A stretch of 64,000 nucleotides of DNA from Mucilaginibacter flavidus (GTDB lineage: Bacteria; Bacteroidota; Bacteroidia; Sphingobacteriales; Sphingobacteriaceae), in the NCBI RefSeq assembly GCF_024055575.1, contig NZ_JAMXOE010000026.1, positions 26,025 to 90,024 on the forward strand, read 5' to 3'. Position 1 is the stretch's first letter. Each line of letters opens with the position of its first letter. Shown here in pieces: positions 35,768-44,629 of the stretch. A model generated the notes under the pieces. It saw nothing but the letters and a program-made list of their open reading frames with translations, made no database searches and was not told where the DNA came from. The translations under genes and the position numbers were made by a program.

Positions 35768-38098
35768 ATGTTCAGGCGAATTAAAAACCGGTTTCTGCGA
35801 TATTTCTTAATATTCATCTATTTCGTTATCATATTTTTCTGTTCAATAGAACTAAATTTCCTATGGCTATTTGGCTATTCTCCTGATATGCACGACATTA
35901 AAAACCCAAGCATGTCGCTGGCGTCTGAAGTTTATTATGCCGATGGGACGCTGATAGGCCGTTATTATAAAGAAAACCGTTCGCCGGTTGAGTTCAAACA
36001 AATATCTCCCAATATTATAAACGGCCTTATTGCTACCGAGGACGTGAGGTTTTACCACCATAACGGCGTTGATTTCTTTTCGTTTTTTACGAGCATGCTT
36101 TCAACAGCAAAAGGCGAGCGGCGCGGCGGCAGTACCATAACCCAGCAGCTGGCAAAAAACCTGTTCGAAACCCGTAAAAAGAAATCGCAGGGTTTTATAA
36201 GACATATACCAGTTATCCGCACAGTTGTATACAAATGCAAAGAATGGCTCACCGCTTTTAAAATCGAACATGTTTACAGCAAGCAGGAAATTCTGACGAT
36301 GTATTTAAATACGGTTCCGTTTGGCAATAATACATATGGTGTAAAAACGGCATCTTTAAAGCTATTTAATAAAACACCTGATGCCGTTACACCTGCCGAA
36401 GCGGCTACCATGGTTGGAATGTTAAAAGCAACATCAACCTATAACCCGATAAACAATCCAAAGCACTCGCTGGAGCGCAGGAATATTGTTTTGGGCCAGA
36501 TGCTTAAATACGATTATATTAAAAGAGCGCAATACGATACCAGTGTCGATAAGCCAATTAAGCTTGATTTAACCTATGTGGCAAATGAAGGTCAGGGCGA
36601 CTCATACCTTCGCCAGGCCGTTGAACGCTGGTTAAAAAAATGGCTAAAGGAAAACGACTACGACCTTTACAACGATGGATTAAAGATATACACAACTATC
36701 GACCCTCGCCTGCAACAATATGCTGAGGAGGCGGTTGCCGAAAAAATGAAAATGCTGCAAAAGCGTTTTTACACCCTTTGGGGCAACAAAAACCCATGGC
36801 AGGATCTGGACGGAAACGAGATAAAGGATTTTGTATTGAAAAACGAGCAGCGTTTACCCATCTATACCAAGCTGCAAAAAAAATACGGTAGTAATACCAC
36901 GCTAATCAACCAATATTTCGAACGCCCAAAACACATGAAAGTGTTTACATGGCATGGTGAAAGTGATACAACCTTTTCAACCATCGACTCAATAAAGTAC
37001 TATGCAAAGCTGTTAAATACCGGCATGATGTCGTTAGAGCCTACTACGGGCAAAATAAAAGTTTGGGTTGGCGGTATCAACTACAAATACTTTAATTACG
37101 ACCATGTAAACCAGTCACGCAGGCAGGCAGGCTCAACGTTTAAGCCCTTCGCTTACTTAACCGCGTTGGATAACGGTTTTACCCCCTGCGATAAATTTAC
37201 CGACAAACCTGTATCAATAAAATATACCGATGAGGGCCGCGACCAGGTTTGGGAACCCAACAACGCCGATTTTCATTTCTCGTACCAGGAAATGTCATTA
37301 CGCTGGGCCATGGGTAAGTCGGTTAATTCCATTACTGCACAGTTAACCGAGAAAGTTGGCTGGAACAAGATTGTTGATTATGCGCATAAAGTTGGTATCG
37401 AAAGCCCTTTAAGAGCAATACCTTCAGTATCATTAGGTTCAAATGATGTTTCTGTGTTTGAAATGGTGAGAGCCTATGGCACCTTTCTTAACAAGGGCAA
37501 AAAGGTTGATCCAATATTGGTTACCAAAATAACTGAGCAGGATGGTACAGTTTTAAAAGAATTTGAGTTGAAGGAAGAGCAGGTTATCAGCGAGGAAACG
37601 GCCTGGCTGATGTTATACATGTTCCGTGGCGGCATGGAGGAACCGGGTGGTACCTCGCAGGCGTTATGGGAATACACCGGCTTATGGAAAAAGAGCAGCA
37701 ACCAAATTGGCGGCAAAACCGGCACTTCATCAAAATATGTTGATGGCTGGTACATGGGTATCACCAAGGATTTGGTAACCGGCGTTTGGGTTGGCGACGA
37801 TGATCGTACAGTACACTTCACCAGTTCAGAAACTGGCGAAGGTTCGCATACTGCACTGCCAATATTTGCCCGCTTTATGGAAAAGGTTTATGCTGACCCA
37901 AAATCGGGTTATACGCCGGGGCCATTCCCGAAACCATGGAGCAAGATCACTAAAAAATATGATTGTCCGTCGCCGGTTCCGGCTGTAGATTCAATAGCGA
38001 CAGACAGCTTGTACAAGCCACATTTGGATAGCTTAAAAGCCATACCCGATCCAACGGCTGCCCCAGAGAATCAGCAGCCAAAAGCAACGGACAGGTAA
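35768..38098 (+). CDS. mrcA: Penicillin-binding protein 1A-type bifunctional peptidoglycan synthase
   Basis: 776-aa class A PBP. A short cytosolic head and one TM segment (FLIFIYFVIIFFCSIELNF, about 15-33) precede the glycosyltransferase domain with TEDVRFYHHNGVDF (catalytic Glu about 90) and GGSTITQQLAKNLFETR (about 120-136). The transpeptidase domain has the serine motif SRRQAGSTFKPFAYL (S-T-F-K about 455-458), SVN about 517 and KTGTSS about 650. It polymerises and cross-links lipid II in the periplasm. The C-terminal tail is short, Pro-rich and disordered. It is divergent from ppk2. A palindromic repeat follows before the next gene. Confidence 0.95.
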   Translation: MFRRIKNRFLRYFLIFIYFVIIFFCSIELNFLWLFGYSPDMHDIKNPSMSLASEVYYADGTLIGRYYKENRSPVEFKQISPNIINGLIATEDVRFYHHNGVDFFSFFTSMLSTAKGERRGGSTITQQLAKNLFETRKKKSQGFIRHIPVIRTVVYKCKEWLTAFKIEHVYSKQEILTMYLNTVPFGNNTYGVKTASLKLFNKTPDAVTPAEAATMVGMLKATSTYNPINNPKHSLERRNIVLGQMLKYDYIKRAQYDTSVDKPIKLDLTYVANEGQGDSYLRQAVERWLKKWLKENDYDLYNDGLKIYTTIDPRLQQYAEEAVAEKMKMLQKRFYTLWGNKNPWQDLDGNEIKDFVLKNEQRLPIYTKLQKKYGSNTTLINQYFERPKHMKVFTWHGESDTTFSTIDSIKYYAKLLNTGMMSLEPTTGKIKVWVGGINYKYFNYDHVNQSRRQAGSTFKPFAYLTALDNGFTPCDKFTDKPVSIKYTDEGRDQVWEPNNADFHFSYQEMSLRWAMGKSVNSITAQLTEKVGWNKIVDYAHKVGIESPLRAIPSVSLGSNDVSVFEMVRAYGTFLNKGKKVDPILVTKITEQDGTVLKEFELKEEQVISEETAWLMLYMFRGGMEEPGGTSQALWEYTGLWKKSSNQIGGKTGTSSKYVDGWYMGITKDLVTGVWVGDDDRTVHFTSSETGEGSHTALPIFARFMEKVYADPKSGYTPGPFPKPWSKITKKYDCPSPVPAVDSIATDSLYKPHLDSLKAIPDPTAAPENQQPKATDR

Positions 38099-38108
38099 TT
38101 TGGACCGT

Positions 38109-38203
38109 AGTTCATAGTTGATGGTTCATAGTTCATGGTAGCTGCAATGTTACCGCGTCGTAAAATCTTTTCGACTATGAACTAGGAACTATGAACCATC
38201 AAC
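38109..38203. repeat. Intergenic inverted repeat (GTTCATAG word family, second copy)
   Basis: Left arm 38109-38140 (GTTCATAGTTGATGGTTCAT) is mirrored by 38173-38203 (ACTATGAACCATCAAC). It uses the same words as 19884-20067, but here between tandem genes. Confidence 0.65.
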
Positions 38204-38242
38204 TTTTTACTTAATTTTAGCGCTTATTCTATTTATCGCCAC

Positions 38243-41200
38243 ATGAATAAACATCTCCCATCATTAAAAAAATACGCCATTATATTTCTGTGCCTGTTAG
38301 GATCGCTTTTATTGAGTTTTAGTGCAGATGCACAGTACTTCGGGCAAAATAAGGTCAGGTATAAAAATTTAAAGTTCCAGGTGTACAAAACCCCTCACTT
38401 TGAGATTTATTATTACCTGAAAAACGACAGCATGCTGAAACGTTTTGCACAGGAAAGCGAACTTTGGTACACGCTGCACCAGCAAATTTTCAGGGATACA
38501 TTTAAACGTGTTAACCCAATTATATTATATGCCGACCATCCCGATTTTCAGCAAACAACCGCGCTGGATGGTGAAATTGACGTGGGTACCGGCGGTGTTA
38601 CCGAAGGCCTAAAGAATCGTATAGTAATGCCGGTAATGGAAAGCAACCAGATGACGCGCCACGTTATCGGCCACGAGCTGGTACATGCTTTTCAATACCA
38701 TGCGCTGCAAACGGGTGATTCTACAAACTTTGAGAATATCGGCAATATCCCATTATGGATGGTTGAAGGGATGGCGGAGTACTTGTCGCTTGGCAAGAAA
38801 GATGCTTACACGGCCATGTGGATGCGTGATGCCTATTTAAACCATGATATCCCAACCGTACGCGATCTTACCGAAACCAATAAGTATTTTCCATACCGTT
38901 ACGGCGAGGCCTTTTATTCGTTTATCGGCTCCACTTATGGCGATACGGTAATTGTGCCGTTCTTTAAAAATGTGGCACGCTTTGGTTTGGGTTACGGTAT
39001 AAGGCGGACTTTCGGGTACGATGATAAAACACTGTCGAGCCTTTGGAAAAATGCGGTAGAAACAACCTATAAACCCTATTTGAAGGACACCGTACAAAAA
39101 CCCGTAGGAACCAGGATAATCGATGAGCACAATTCGGGCAAAATGAACCTTGCACCCGCGGTGAGCCCCGACGGCAGATACGTTGCTTTCCTTTCAGAGA
39201 AAAGCTTGTTTTCGGTCGATTTATTTTTGGCGGATGCTAAAACCGGGCGTGTAATCCGAAAGATAACGGGTAAGGTATCAAACACTCATATTGATGAATA
39301 CAACTTTATCGAGTCGGCCGGCGCGTGGTCGCCCGATAGTAAAAAGTTTGCATTCAGTGTTTTTAATAAAGGCATAAACCGTATGCTGGTGGTTGATGTA
39401 GCCTCAGGTAACATTGTTGATGATGTTGCAATGGGTAAAGCTGAGCAGTTTAGTAACCTTTCATGGTCGCCGGATAGCAAGAATGTCGTTTTCCAGGGAT
39501 TGGCCGAGGGGCAGGGCGATTTGTACCTGTATAATTTCGATACCAAACAGGTTAAGCAACTAACCAACGATAAATACACCGATTACCAGCCGGCCTTCTC
39601 GCGCGATGGTAAAAAAATCGTCTTCTCGACCGACCGCAAGACTTATGATAAATCTTTGTCTTACGCGATAACATTCAGCCTTGCTGAATTGGACATTGCC
39701 AGTGGAAAGATAACTGATATTGATGTATTTAGCGGTGAGAACAATTTGAATCCACAATATTCGTCCGACGGGTCGCAAATCTATTTCCTTTCAAACCACC
39801 AGGGATTCCGTAACATGTTCCGCTACACCCCTGCCACCGGCAAAGTTGAACAAATGACCAACCTGTTTACCGGTGTTAGCGGTATCACAGAATACTCGCC
39901 TGCCCTTAGTGTTTCGGCAAATAACGACATTGTATACTCATACTACAGCAAGCAAAAATATGCCATTTACAACGCCAAAGCATCGGACTTCACGGCACAA
40001 AATGTGGATGGCGCTGCCGGCGATTTCGGCGCGGGCATACTTCCGCCGGCACGTTCTGTAGGAGTCGATTTGATAAACTCAAATTTGAATAACTACCTGG
40101 CATACCCTAAGTTGCCATTCGACTCGGTTAAAACCATTCCTTACAAGCCTAAATTCAAACTCGACTACCTGGCCAGCAGCGGCGTAGGTGCATCAGTAAG
40201 CCAGTACGGCGCGGGTTTATCAAGCGGCGTGCAGGGCGTATTTAGTGATATATTGGGGCGTAACCAAATTTATGCAGGGCTCGCAGTAAACGGCGAGGTT
40301 TATGATTTTGGCGGGCAGTTCACCTATATCAATCAAACCGGCAGGTGGAACATTGGGGGAAGCGTGTCGCATATTCCATTCCAGACAGCTAATTACAGCG
40401 TTGTACCGTCGACATATAAAATTAGTAATGGTTCCACCATCCCGACGGAAGAAGAACGATATGACATTATCCGAATCTTCCAGGACCAGGCATCATTGTT
40501 TACCTCTTACCCCATTACCAAAAAAACACGCGTTGAATTTGGAACAGGGTATGCACATTACTATTACCGGGTTGACAGGTATACCACCATATATGATACG
40601 CTTGGCAATTTCATCGATAACAATAAAAGTCATATATCAAACTCAGCTTATAACGCCGATCCTAATAACAATGGCATCAATTTAACGCCATTTAGCATAT
40701 TCAATGTAAATACAGCACTAGTTGGCGACAACTCATTCTTTGGTGTAGCGTCGCCGCTTAGTGGTTACCGCTACCGTTTACAGGCTGAATATGATTTTGG
40801 CACCTATAAATTTTTTGCACCAACTATCGACTTGCGCGAATACTGGCGCGTGGCCCCCGTTACTTTTGCCGCCCGTTTATACGGATACGGTCGCTTTGGA
40901 CAAACCGGCAATTTATACCAGCTATATGTTGGTTACCCTTTCCTGATACGCGGATACGAGGCGCAAACCTTTTATAATGCTAACGGTAAAAAGCAAACAA
41001 ACGGCTTTACTATCGACCAATTATCAGGCAATCGTATAGCAGTGGCCAATTTTGAAGTGAGGCTTCCATTTACAGGTCCTGAAAAACTATCACAATTTAA
41101 ATCGAAAGTTTTATTTACCGAGTTGAACGCATTTTTTGATGCCGGCCTGGCCTGGAACTCGGGCAACCAGATAAAATTCGGCTCAAGTCCGGACGCAATC

Positions 41201-41386
41201 GGGACCGATGCCAGCGGTAATACGGTTTATAATACAAACCAGCGGGTTCCGGCCTTAAGCGCTGGTATTTCACTAAGGGTAAATATATTTGGGTATTTTG
41301 TATTAGAGCCATACCTGGCGGTACCATTTAACCGTACAGACGTTAGCAAGCCGGTATTTGGCCTTGGCTTTACACCAGGATGGTAG
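38243..41386 (+). CDS. Metalloprotease-like / TolB-type propeller / outer-membrane barrel fusion protein
   Basis: 1047 aa with a signal region (YAIIFLCLLGSLLLSFSADAQ). Part 1 (about 35-290) carries a gluzincin-like HVIGHELVHAFQYH (HExxH, about 144-148) followed by PLWMVEGMAEYLSLG with the expected Glu. Part 2 (about 300-600) holds WD40/TolB-like propeller repeats (VSPDGRYVAFLSEK, WSPDSKKFAFSVFN, WSPDSKNVVFQGL, FSRDGKKIVFSTDR). Part 3 (about 620-1047) is a beta-barrel, ending PVFGLGFTPGW, with YPFLIRGYEAQTFYNANGKK and VANFEVRLPF as in BamA-like surface antigens. Homologues in Bacteroidota are usually annotated TolB-like. The intact HExxH motif suggests an active protease; function unknown. Confidence 0.85.
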   Translation: MNKHLPSLKKYAIIFLCLLGSLLLSFSADAQYFGQNKVRYKNLKFQVYKTPHFEIYYYLKNDSMLKRFAQESELWYTLHQQIFRDTFKRVNPIILYADHPDFQQTTALDGEIDVGTGGVTEGLKNRIVMPVMESNQMTRHVIGHELVHAFQYHALQTGDSTNFENIGNIPLWMVEGMAEYLSLGKKDAYTAMWMRDAYLNHDIPTVRDLTETNKYFPYRYGEAFYSFIGSTYGDTVIVPFFKNVARFGLGYGIRRTFGYDDKTLSSLWKNAVETTYKPYLKDTVQKPVGTRIIDEHNSGKMNLAPAVSPDGRYVAFLSEKSLFSVDLFLADAKTGRVIRKITGKVSNTHIDEYNFIESAGAWSPDSKKFAFSVFNKGINRMLVVDVASGNIVDDVAMGKAEQFSNLSWSPDSKNVVFQGLAEGQGDLYLYNFDTKQVKQLTNDKYTDYQPAFSRDGKKIVFSTDRKTYDKSLSYAITFSLAELDIASGKITDIDVFSGENNLNPQYSSDGSQIYFLSNHQGFRNMFRYTPATGKVEQMTNLFTGVSGITEYSPALSVSANNDIVYSYYSKQKYAIYNAKASDFTAQNVDGAAGDFGAGILPPARSVGVDLINSNLNNYLAYPKLPFDSVKTIPYKPKFKLDYLASSGVGASVSQYGAGLSSGVQGVFSDILGRNQIYAGLAVNGEVYDFGGQFTYINQTGRWNIGGSVSHIPFQTANYSVVPSTYKISNGSTIPTEEERYDIIRIFQDQASLFTSYPITKKTRVEFGTGYAHYYYRVDRYTTIYDTLGNFIDNNKSHISNSAYNADPNNNGINLTPFSIFNVNTALVGDNSFFGVASPLSGYRYRLQAEYDFGTYKFFAPTIDLREYWRVAPVTFAARLYGYGRFGQTGNLYQLYVGYPFLIRGYEAQTFYNANGKKQTNGFTIDQLSGNRIAVANFEVRLPFTGPEKLSQFKSKVLFTELNAFFDAGLAWNSGNQIKFGSSPDAIGTDASGNTVYNTNQRVPALSAGISLRVNIFGYFVLEPYLAVPFNRTDVSKPVFGLGFTPGW

Positions 41387-41400
41387 CGAATAGAGCCAGG

Positions 41401-41470
41401 AATCAAGAGTCAAGAACCAAGACTGAAAGTTATCTTCTTTCTGTTGATTTTTGACTCTTGGTTCTTAATT
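41401..41470. repeat. Intergenic inverted repeat (AAGAGTCAAGAACC family)
   Basis: AATCAAGAGTCAAGAACCAAG at 41401-41421 pairs with TTTTTGACTCTTGGTTCTTA at about 41448-41467 across a short loop; it can form a hairpin after the propeller-barrel gene and may terminate it. Confidence 0.65.
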
Positions 41471-41513
41471 CGCATCATTTCCCAATTCATGACGCAATCC
41501 TGATTCTAGCGTC

Positions 41514-41543
41514 TTGATTTTTGAAGCTTTTCTTCTACCTTTG
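41514..41543 (+). promoter_or_regulatory. Full Bacteroidota promoter of the fasciclin gene
   Basis: TTG (41514-41516), a 19-bp spacer and TACCTTTG (41536-41543). The -7 box ends five bases before ATG 41549, predicting a leaderless mRNA. Confidence 0.75.
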
Positions 41544-41548
41544 CGGCC

Positions 41549-42160
41549 ATGAGAAATTGGTTTTTTATTTTATTGTTCGTTCTCAGCGCGCATTCGGTGT
41601 TTGCTCAAAGTGCTCCGAAAAACGAGCCTGCGGTTATCGACTCAATAAAGGCAAAGTGGGGTAAGGTGAAAAATGTGAACGGTGTTGCAATGATTTCATC
41701 AAACAATATAATTGAAAACATCACTCTCTCGAAAGAATACAGCACCCTGGTAACTGCAATTGAAGATGCCGGCCTTACTGAAACATTTAAAAGTAAGGGG
41801 CCAATTACCTTTTTTGCACCAACCAACCAGGCTTTTGAAAAACTCCCTGCTGGCGAACTGGACACTTTGTTAAAGCCAAATCACAAACTTGACTTAAATT
41901 ACCTGATTACCAGCCATGCTATTGTTGGCAAAGTCACCGTAAAAGATATTCAACATAAAATAAATTCGAACAACGGCGAGGCAACATTCAGGACCATAGC
42001 AGGAACCACTTTAATCGCCAGGATTGATTCAAACCGAAATATTGTTTTAATAGATGATAATGGCGGGCAAAGTATAATCAGCAAATTTGATATCCAGCAA
42101 AGCAATGGGATGCTGCATATTGTGAATGCAGTTTTGGTACCTAAAACCAAAAATATATAA
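41549..42160 (+). CDS. Exported fasciclin (FAS1) domain protein
   Basis: 203 aa with signal peptide MRNWFFILLFVLSAHSVFA. One FAS1 domain (about 60-200) has the H1 motif LVTAIEDAGLTETFKSKGPI, then TFFAPTNQAFEKLPAG, the YLITSHAIVGKVT stretch and the H2-like NGMLHIVNAVLVP at the end. FAS1 domains mediate adhesion or polysaccharide binding at the surface. The upstream N-terminal part (SAPKNEPAVIDSIKAKWGKV) is a linker. The gene has the best-formed promoter in the window and lies 96 bp before msrB; the two might form an operon with envelope-stress logic, but that is inference. Confidence 0.9.
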   Translation: MRNWFFILLFVLSAHSVFAQSAPKNEPAVIDSIKAKWGKVKNVNGVAMISSNNIIENITLSKEYSTLVTAIEDAGLTETFKSKGPITFFAPTNQAFEKLPAGELDTLLKPNHKLDLNYLITSHAIVGKVTVKDIQHKINSNNGEATFRTIAGTTLIARIDSNRNIVLIDDNGGQSIISKFDIQQSNGMLHIVNAVLVPKTKNI

Positions 42161-42256
42161 ACAGACTCGCTACTGACAAACCTGCTGTTAAAATATTACG
42201 TAGTTTAGTTTGTAAGGATATTAAACTTAATCCGACTAAATTAAAAATATAATAGC

Positions 42257-42745
42257 ATGAAGAAATCAATTGTAACGCTTATTATTCTGAGCGTTTTTAC
42301 ATCATTTGGCTGCCAAATGAGCAGCGGGCAAATCAAAAAGTACGACCCAAAACGTAAAATGAGCAAAACTCCGGTGGAGTGGAAAAAAGTGCTTACTCCA
42401 AATGCATACCATATAATGGTTGAAAGCGGCACTGAACCCCCATACCAAAATGCTTACCATGAAAACCATGAAAAAGGCGTTTATGTAAGCGCAGCAACAG
42501 GCGAGGTTTTATTCTCATCGGAAGATAAATTTGACAGCGGCACCGGCTGGCCAAGCTTTGTAAGACCTGTTGATCCTAAAAAAATTGAAATTGTTACCGA
42601 CAACAGTGATGGCATGACACGTGACGAAGTTATTGAGCGCAGCACCGGCTTGCACCTGGGCCACGTTTTTGATGACGGACCAACCAATCGCGGCGGAATG
42701 CGGTATTGCATGAACTCGGGCGCTTTAAAATTTATTAAAAAGTAA
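42257..42745 (+). CDS. msrB: Methionine-R-sulfoxide reductase, lipoprotein form
   Basis: 162 aa. The signal MKKSIVTLIILSVFTSFGC gives lipobox FGC (Cys 19). It has MsrB motifs SSEDKFDSGTGWPSFVRPVD, GLHLGHVFDDGPTNRGG and RYCMNSGAL, with the catalytic Cys about 151. The two CxxC pairs that bind structural zinc in many MsrB enzymes are absent (VSAATG and RSTG occupy those places), and no second Cys remains to act as resolving Cys. This is a zinc-free, one-Cys MsrB that probably repairs oxidised Met in the envelope using an external thiol donor. Its last 11 bp overlap the convergent GIY-YIG gene. Confidence 0.92.
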   Translation: MKKSIVTLIILSVFTSFGCQMSSGQIKKYDPKRKMSKTPVEWKKVLTPNAYHIMVESGTEPPYQNAYHENHEKGVYVSAATGEVLFSSEDKFDSGTGWPSFVRPVDPKKIEIVTDNSDGMTRDEVIERSTGLHLGHVFDDGPTNRGGMRYCMNSGALKFIKK

Positions 42746-43091
42746 CAGCCTGCCTGTTCGAGCTGATTGATGGGCGAAGCTGCGGCCTAACCCTCACACC
42801 ACTCTCATAGTTTAACCCAATGGTCAGATCTACCCAATCAGGGTTAACAGGTCTGATCATTTTTTCTTTTTGGGGCCTTGTATAAGTGCTAACTGTTTTA
42901 AAGCGCTCCATCGCCTGCTCCTCGGTATTTATCTCTTCAAAATAAACCAAACGGTTAAGCTGTTTGCTGTTGTCAAAAAATAAAGTAGGCATCTGGCGAT
43001 AAAATTCCAAAGTTTTCAACAGGTCTGAACATAGGCCTACATGCAAGTTATTGCGGTTTCTGTCGGTAATGATATAGATGAAGCGTTTCAT
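42735..43091 (-). CDS. GIY-YIG-like nuclease family protein
   Basis: 118 aa resembling the small GIY-YIG-related proteins of Bacteroidota: MKRFIYIITDRNRNNLHVGL, CSDLLKTLEFYRQMP, LVYFEEINTEEQAMERFKTV and NPDWVDLTIGL. The canonical GIY/YIG triplets are replaced by FIYIIT and LHVGL, as in this subfamily, so nuclease activity is uncertain. The gene is divergent from a LexA-like repressor, and the 86-bp gap contains a large dyad. That arrangement suggests control by the repressor, perhaps upon DNA damage; this is inference. Confidence 0.75.
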   Translation of the reverse strand: MKRFIYIITDRNRNNLHVGLCSDLLKTLEFYRQMPTLFFDNSKQLNRLVYFEEINTEEQAMERFKTVSTYTRPQKEKMIRPVNPDWVDLTIGLNYESGVRVRPQLRPSISSNRQAVTF

Positions 43092-43104
43092 ATTGATAAA
43101 TAAA

Positions 43105-43168
43105 ATTTGCTGGTTAAAAAATAATTACTAATTTTATGAGCATAAAAATACTAATTATTTTAGCAAAT
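43105..43168. promoter_or_regulatory. 64-bp interrupted dyad between divergent genes (probable repressor operator)
   Basis: ATTTGCT (43105-43111) plus AAAATAATTACTA and TTTTAT on the left pair with ATAAAA, TACTAATTATTTT and AGCAAAT (43162-43168) on the right. The only disruptions are six extra bases in the left arm, two mismatches and a GAGC centre. It fills the gap between the GIY-YIG gene and the repressor start at 43178. Confidence 0.65.
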
Positions 43169-43177
43169 CCAAATTTT

Positions 43178-43957
43178 ATGTCAAATATTCCTTCAAATAT
43201 TAGATTTCTTCGCAAAAAGAAAGGCCTTACACAGCAGCAATTCGCTGATGAATTAGGCATAAAACGTTCGCTGGTAGGCGCTTACGAAGAGGAAAGAGCT
43301 GATCCGAAATATGATCTGCTAAAAAAAATAGCATTGTTCTTTGACGTATCGATTGATGATTTTATTAACGATGAAATTGACGAAAAGTGGGTACCAAAGG
43401 CAAAAGGCAACCCGGCCAATCTGCGTATTTTAACAATTTCTGTTGATAAAGACGACAATGAGAACATTGAACTGGTGCCAACCAAAGCGGCGGCCGGGTA
43501 TTTAAATGGCTATGCCGATCGCGAATATGTTGCCGCGCTGCCAAAATTCTACCTGCCAATGCCTGCTTTTAAACAAGGTACTTATCGCGCTTTTGAAATC
43601 AAAGGCGATTCGATGCTCCCGCTGGAATCGGGCTCTATTATCATAGGCGAATACGTAGAGAACTGGAGCGACGTAAAACAGACTGAAACATACGTGGTAG
43701 TTTCAAAAACTGAAGGCGTAGTATATAAACGCATCGGCAATAAATTTAAAGACAATAAAAAGCTGAAACTGGTATCTGATAACCCTGTTTACGAACCCTA
43801 TGAAATTGGTGGCGAAGACATATTGGAACTCTGGAAAGCAAAGGCCTACATATCAACACACCTGCCCGCGCCGGCACCACAGCCAACCCTGGAAAGCTTG
43901 ACCGGGATGATGGCACAAATGCAAAGGTCAATATCGAACCTGCAGGGGAATAACTAA
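43178..43957 (+). CDS. XRE-S24 (LexA/CI-like) self-cleaving transcriptional repressor
   Basis: 259 aa from ATG 43178 (MSNIPSNIRFLRKKKGLTQQ). An earlier in-frame ATG at 43136 would begin inside the operator dyad, so 43178 is preferred. The XRE helix-turn-helix (about 6-60) is LTQQQFADELGIKRSLVGAY. A linker is followed by the S24 peptidase domain, with candidate cleavage site Ala-Gly in KAAAGYLNG (about 107-108), nucleophile Ser in KGDSMLPLESG (about 144) and general-base Lys in EGVVYKRIG (about 184). All parts for RecA-stimulated or spontaneous autocleavage are present. It probably represses itself and the divergent GIY-YIG gene. It ends in a strong hairpin. Confidence 0.9.
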   Translation: MSNIPSNIRFLRKKKGLTQQQFADELGIKRSLVGAYEEERADPKYDLLKKIALFFDVSIDDFINDEIDEKWVPKAKGNPANLRILTISVDKDDNENIELVPTKAAAGYLNGYADREYVAALPKFYLPMPAFKQGTYRAFEIKGDSMLPLESGSIIIGEYVENWSDVKQTETYVVVSKTEGVVYKRIGNKFKDNKKLKLVSDNPVYEPYEIGGEDILELWKAKAYISTHLPAPAPQPTLESLTGMMAQMQRSISNLQGNN

Positions 43958-43969
43958 CCGACATAATTG

Positions 43970-44018
43970 AAAGTTGAAATATTGTAATCTTATTGATACA
44001 ATATTTCAACTTTTTTAT
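43970..44018 (+). terminator. Terminator of the XRE-S24 gene
   Basis: 16-bp perfect stem AAGTTGAAATATTGTA / TACAATATTTCAACTT with a 10-nt loop, then TTTTATTT. GTTGAAA words recur at 44060-44090 and 46360-46488. Confidence 0.8.
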
Positions 44019-44183
44019 TTGAGCGATGTTCAACCGCTTTTACCAGGTCGAAAAGGAACATTTCAACCTTAAAACCTTTCAACTTTCACAACTCTTCGAT
44101 ACCGCAACAATTAAGTTACATGGTAACAATTAAACCTTATTGCAGTTATCTTTATCTATAGATTAAATAAAAACTGAAAAACA

Positions 44184-44549
44184 ATGAGAAAAATCATGTT
44201 AGTATGCTGCTTCCTTTTAGGACTTACAGCAATTTGCCGTGCACAAGGTGGCGGCCAGAGGATGAGCCCGGAAGACAGGGCAAAACAATTGCAGACAACA
44301 CTTAAGCTTACTGATGATCAAACTGGCAAAATAACTGCTATTTTAAAAGTTCAGGCCACAAAAATGGATAGCGTAAGAACCGCAGCAAACGGCGATAGAA
44401 CCGCTATGCGGACTGCAATGGGCCCAATAAGGACCGCTGCAAATGATCAGATTAAAGCCCTCTTAACCCCAGATCAGGCTACTGCATATCAAAAAATGCT
44501 TGATGAACAACGCGCCCGCATGCAACAAGGCGGTGGTGGCGGTAATTAA
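44184..44549 (+). CDS. Small periplasmic Spy/LTXXQ-like helical protein
   Basis: 121 aa with signal peptide (MRKIMLVCCFLLGLTAICRA). The mature part is helical and charged, with RMSPEDRAKQLQTTLKLTDD, QTGKITAILKVQATKMDSVR and ALLTPDQATAYQKMLDEQRA, ending in GGGGGN. The L-T-x-x-Q/LTPDQ pattern is that of Spy/CpxP-like or DUF4890 proteins, which act as periplasmic chaperones or metal-responsive sensors. The family assignment is by pattern, not certain. It is followed by a clear terminator. Confidence 0.72.
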   Translation: MRKIMLVCCFLLGLTAICRAQGGGQRMSPEDRAKQLQTTLKLTDDQTGKITAILKVQATKMDSVRTAANGDRTAMRTAMGPIRTAANDQIKALLTPDQATAYQKMLDEQRARMQQGGGGGN

Positions 44550-44574
44550 TCGCCCGCTTTAAGTTTTTTTAAAT

Positions 44575-44603
44575 GAAAGCGCCCTGTTAACCGGGGCGCT
44601 TTC
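44575..44603 (+). terminator. Terminator of the Spy-like gene
   Basis: GAAAGCGCCC / GGGGCGCTTTC stem around TGTTAACC, ending just before the bioF promoter box. Confidence 0.75.
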
Positions 44604-44604
44604 T

Positions 44605-44612
44605 TAATTTTG
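44605..44612 (+). promoter_or_regulatory. -7 box TAATTTTG of bioF
   Basis: TAnnTTTG match 17 nt before the TTG start of bioF at 44630. Confidence 0.55.
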
Positions 44613-44629
44613 GCACAAATTTTAATTGC

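Noticed and set aside
43136..43177. Upstream start for the XRE-S24 repressor
   Set aside because: It would add 14 codons that overlap the operator dyad and precede the normal family start.
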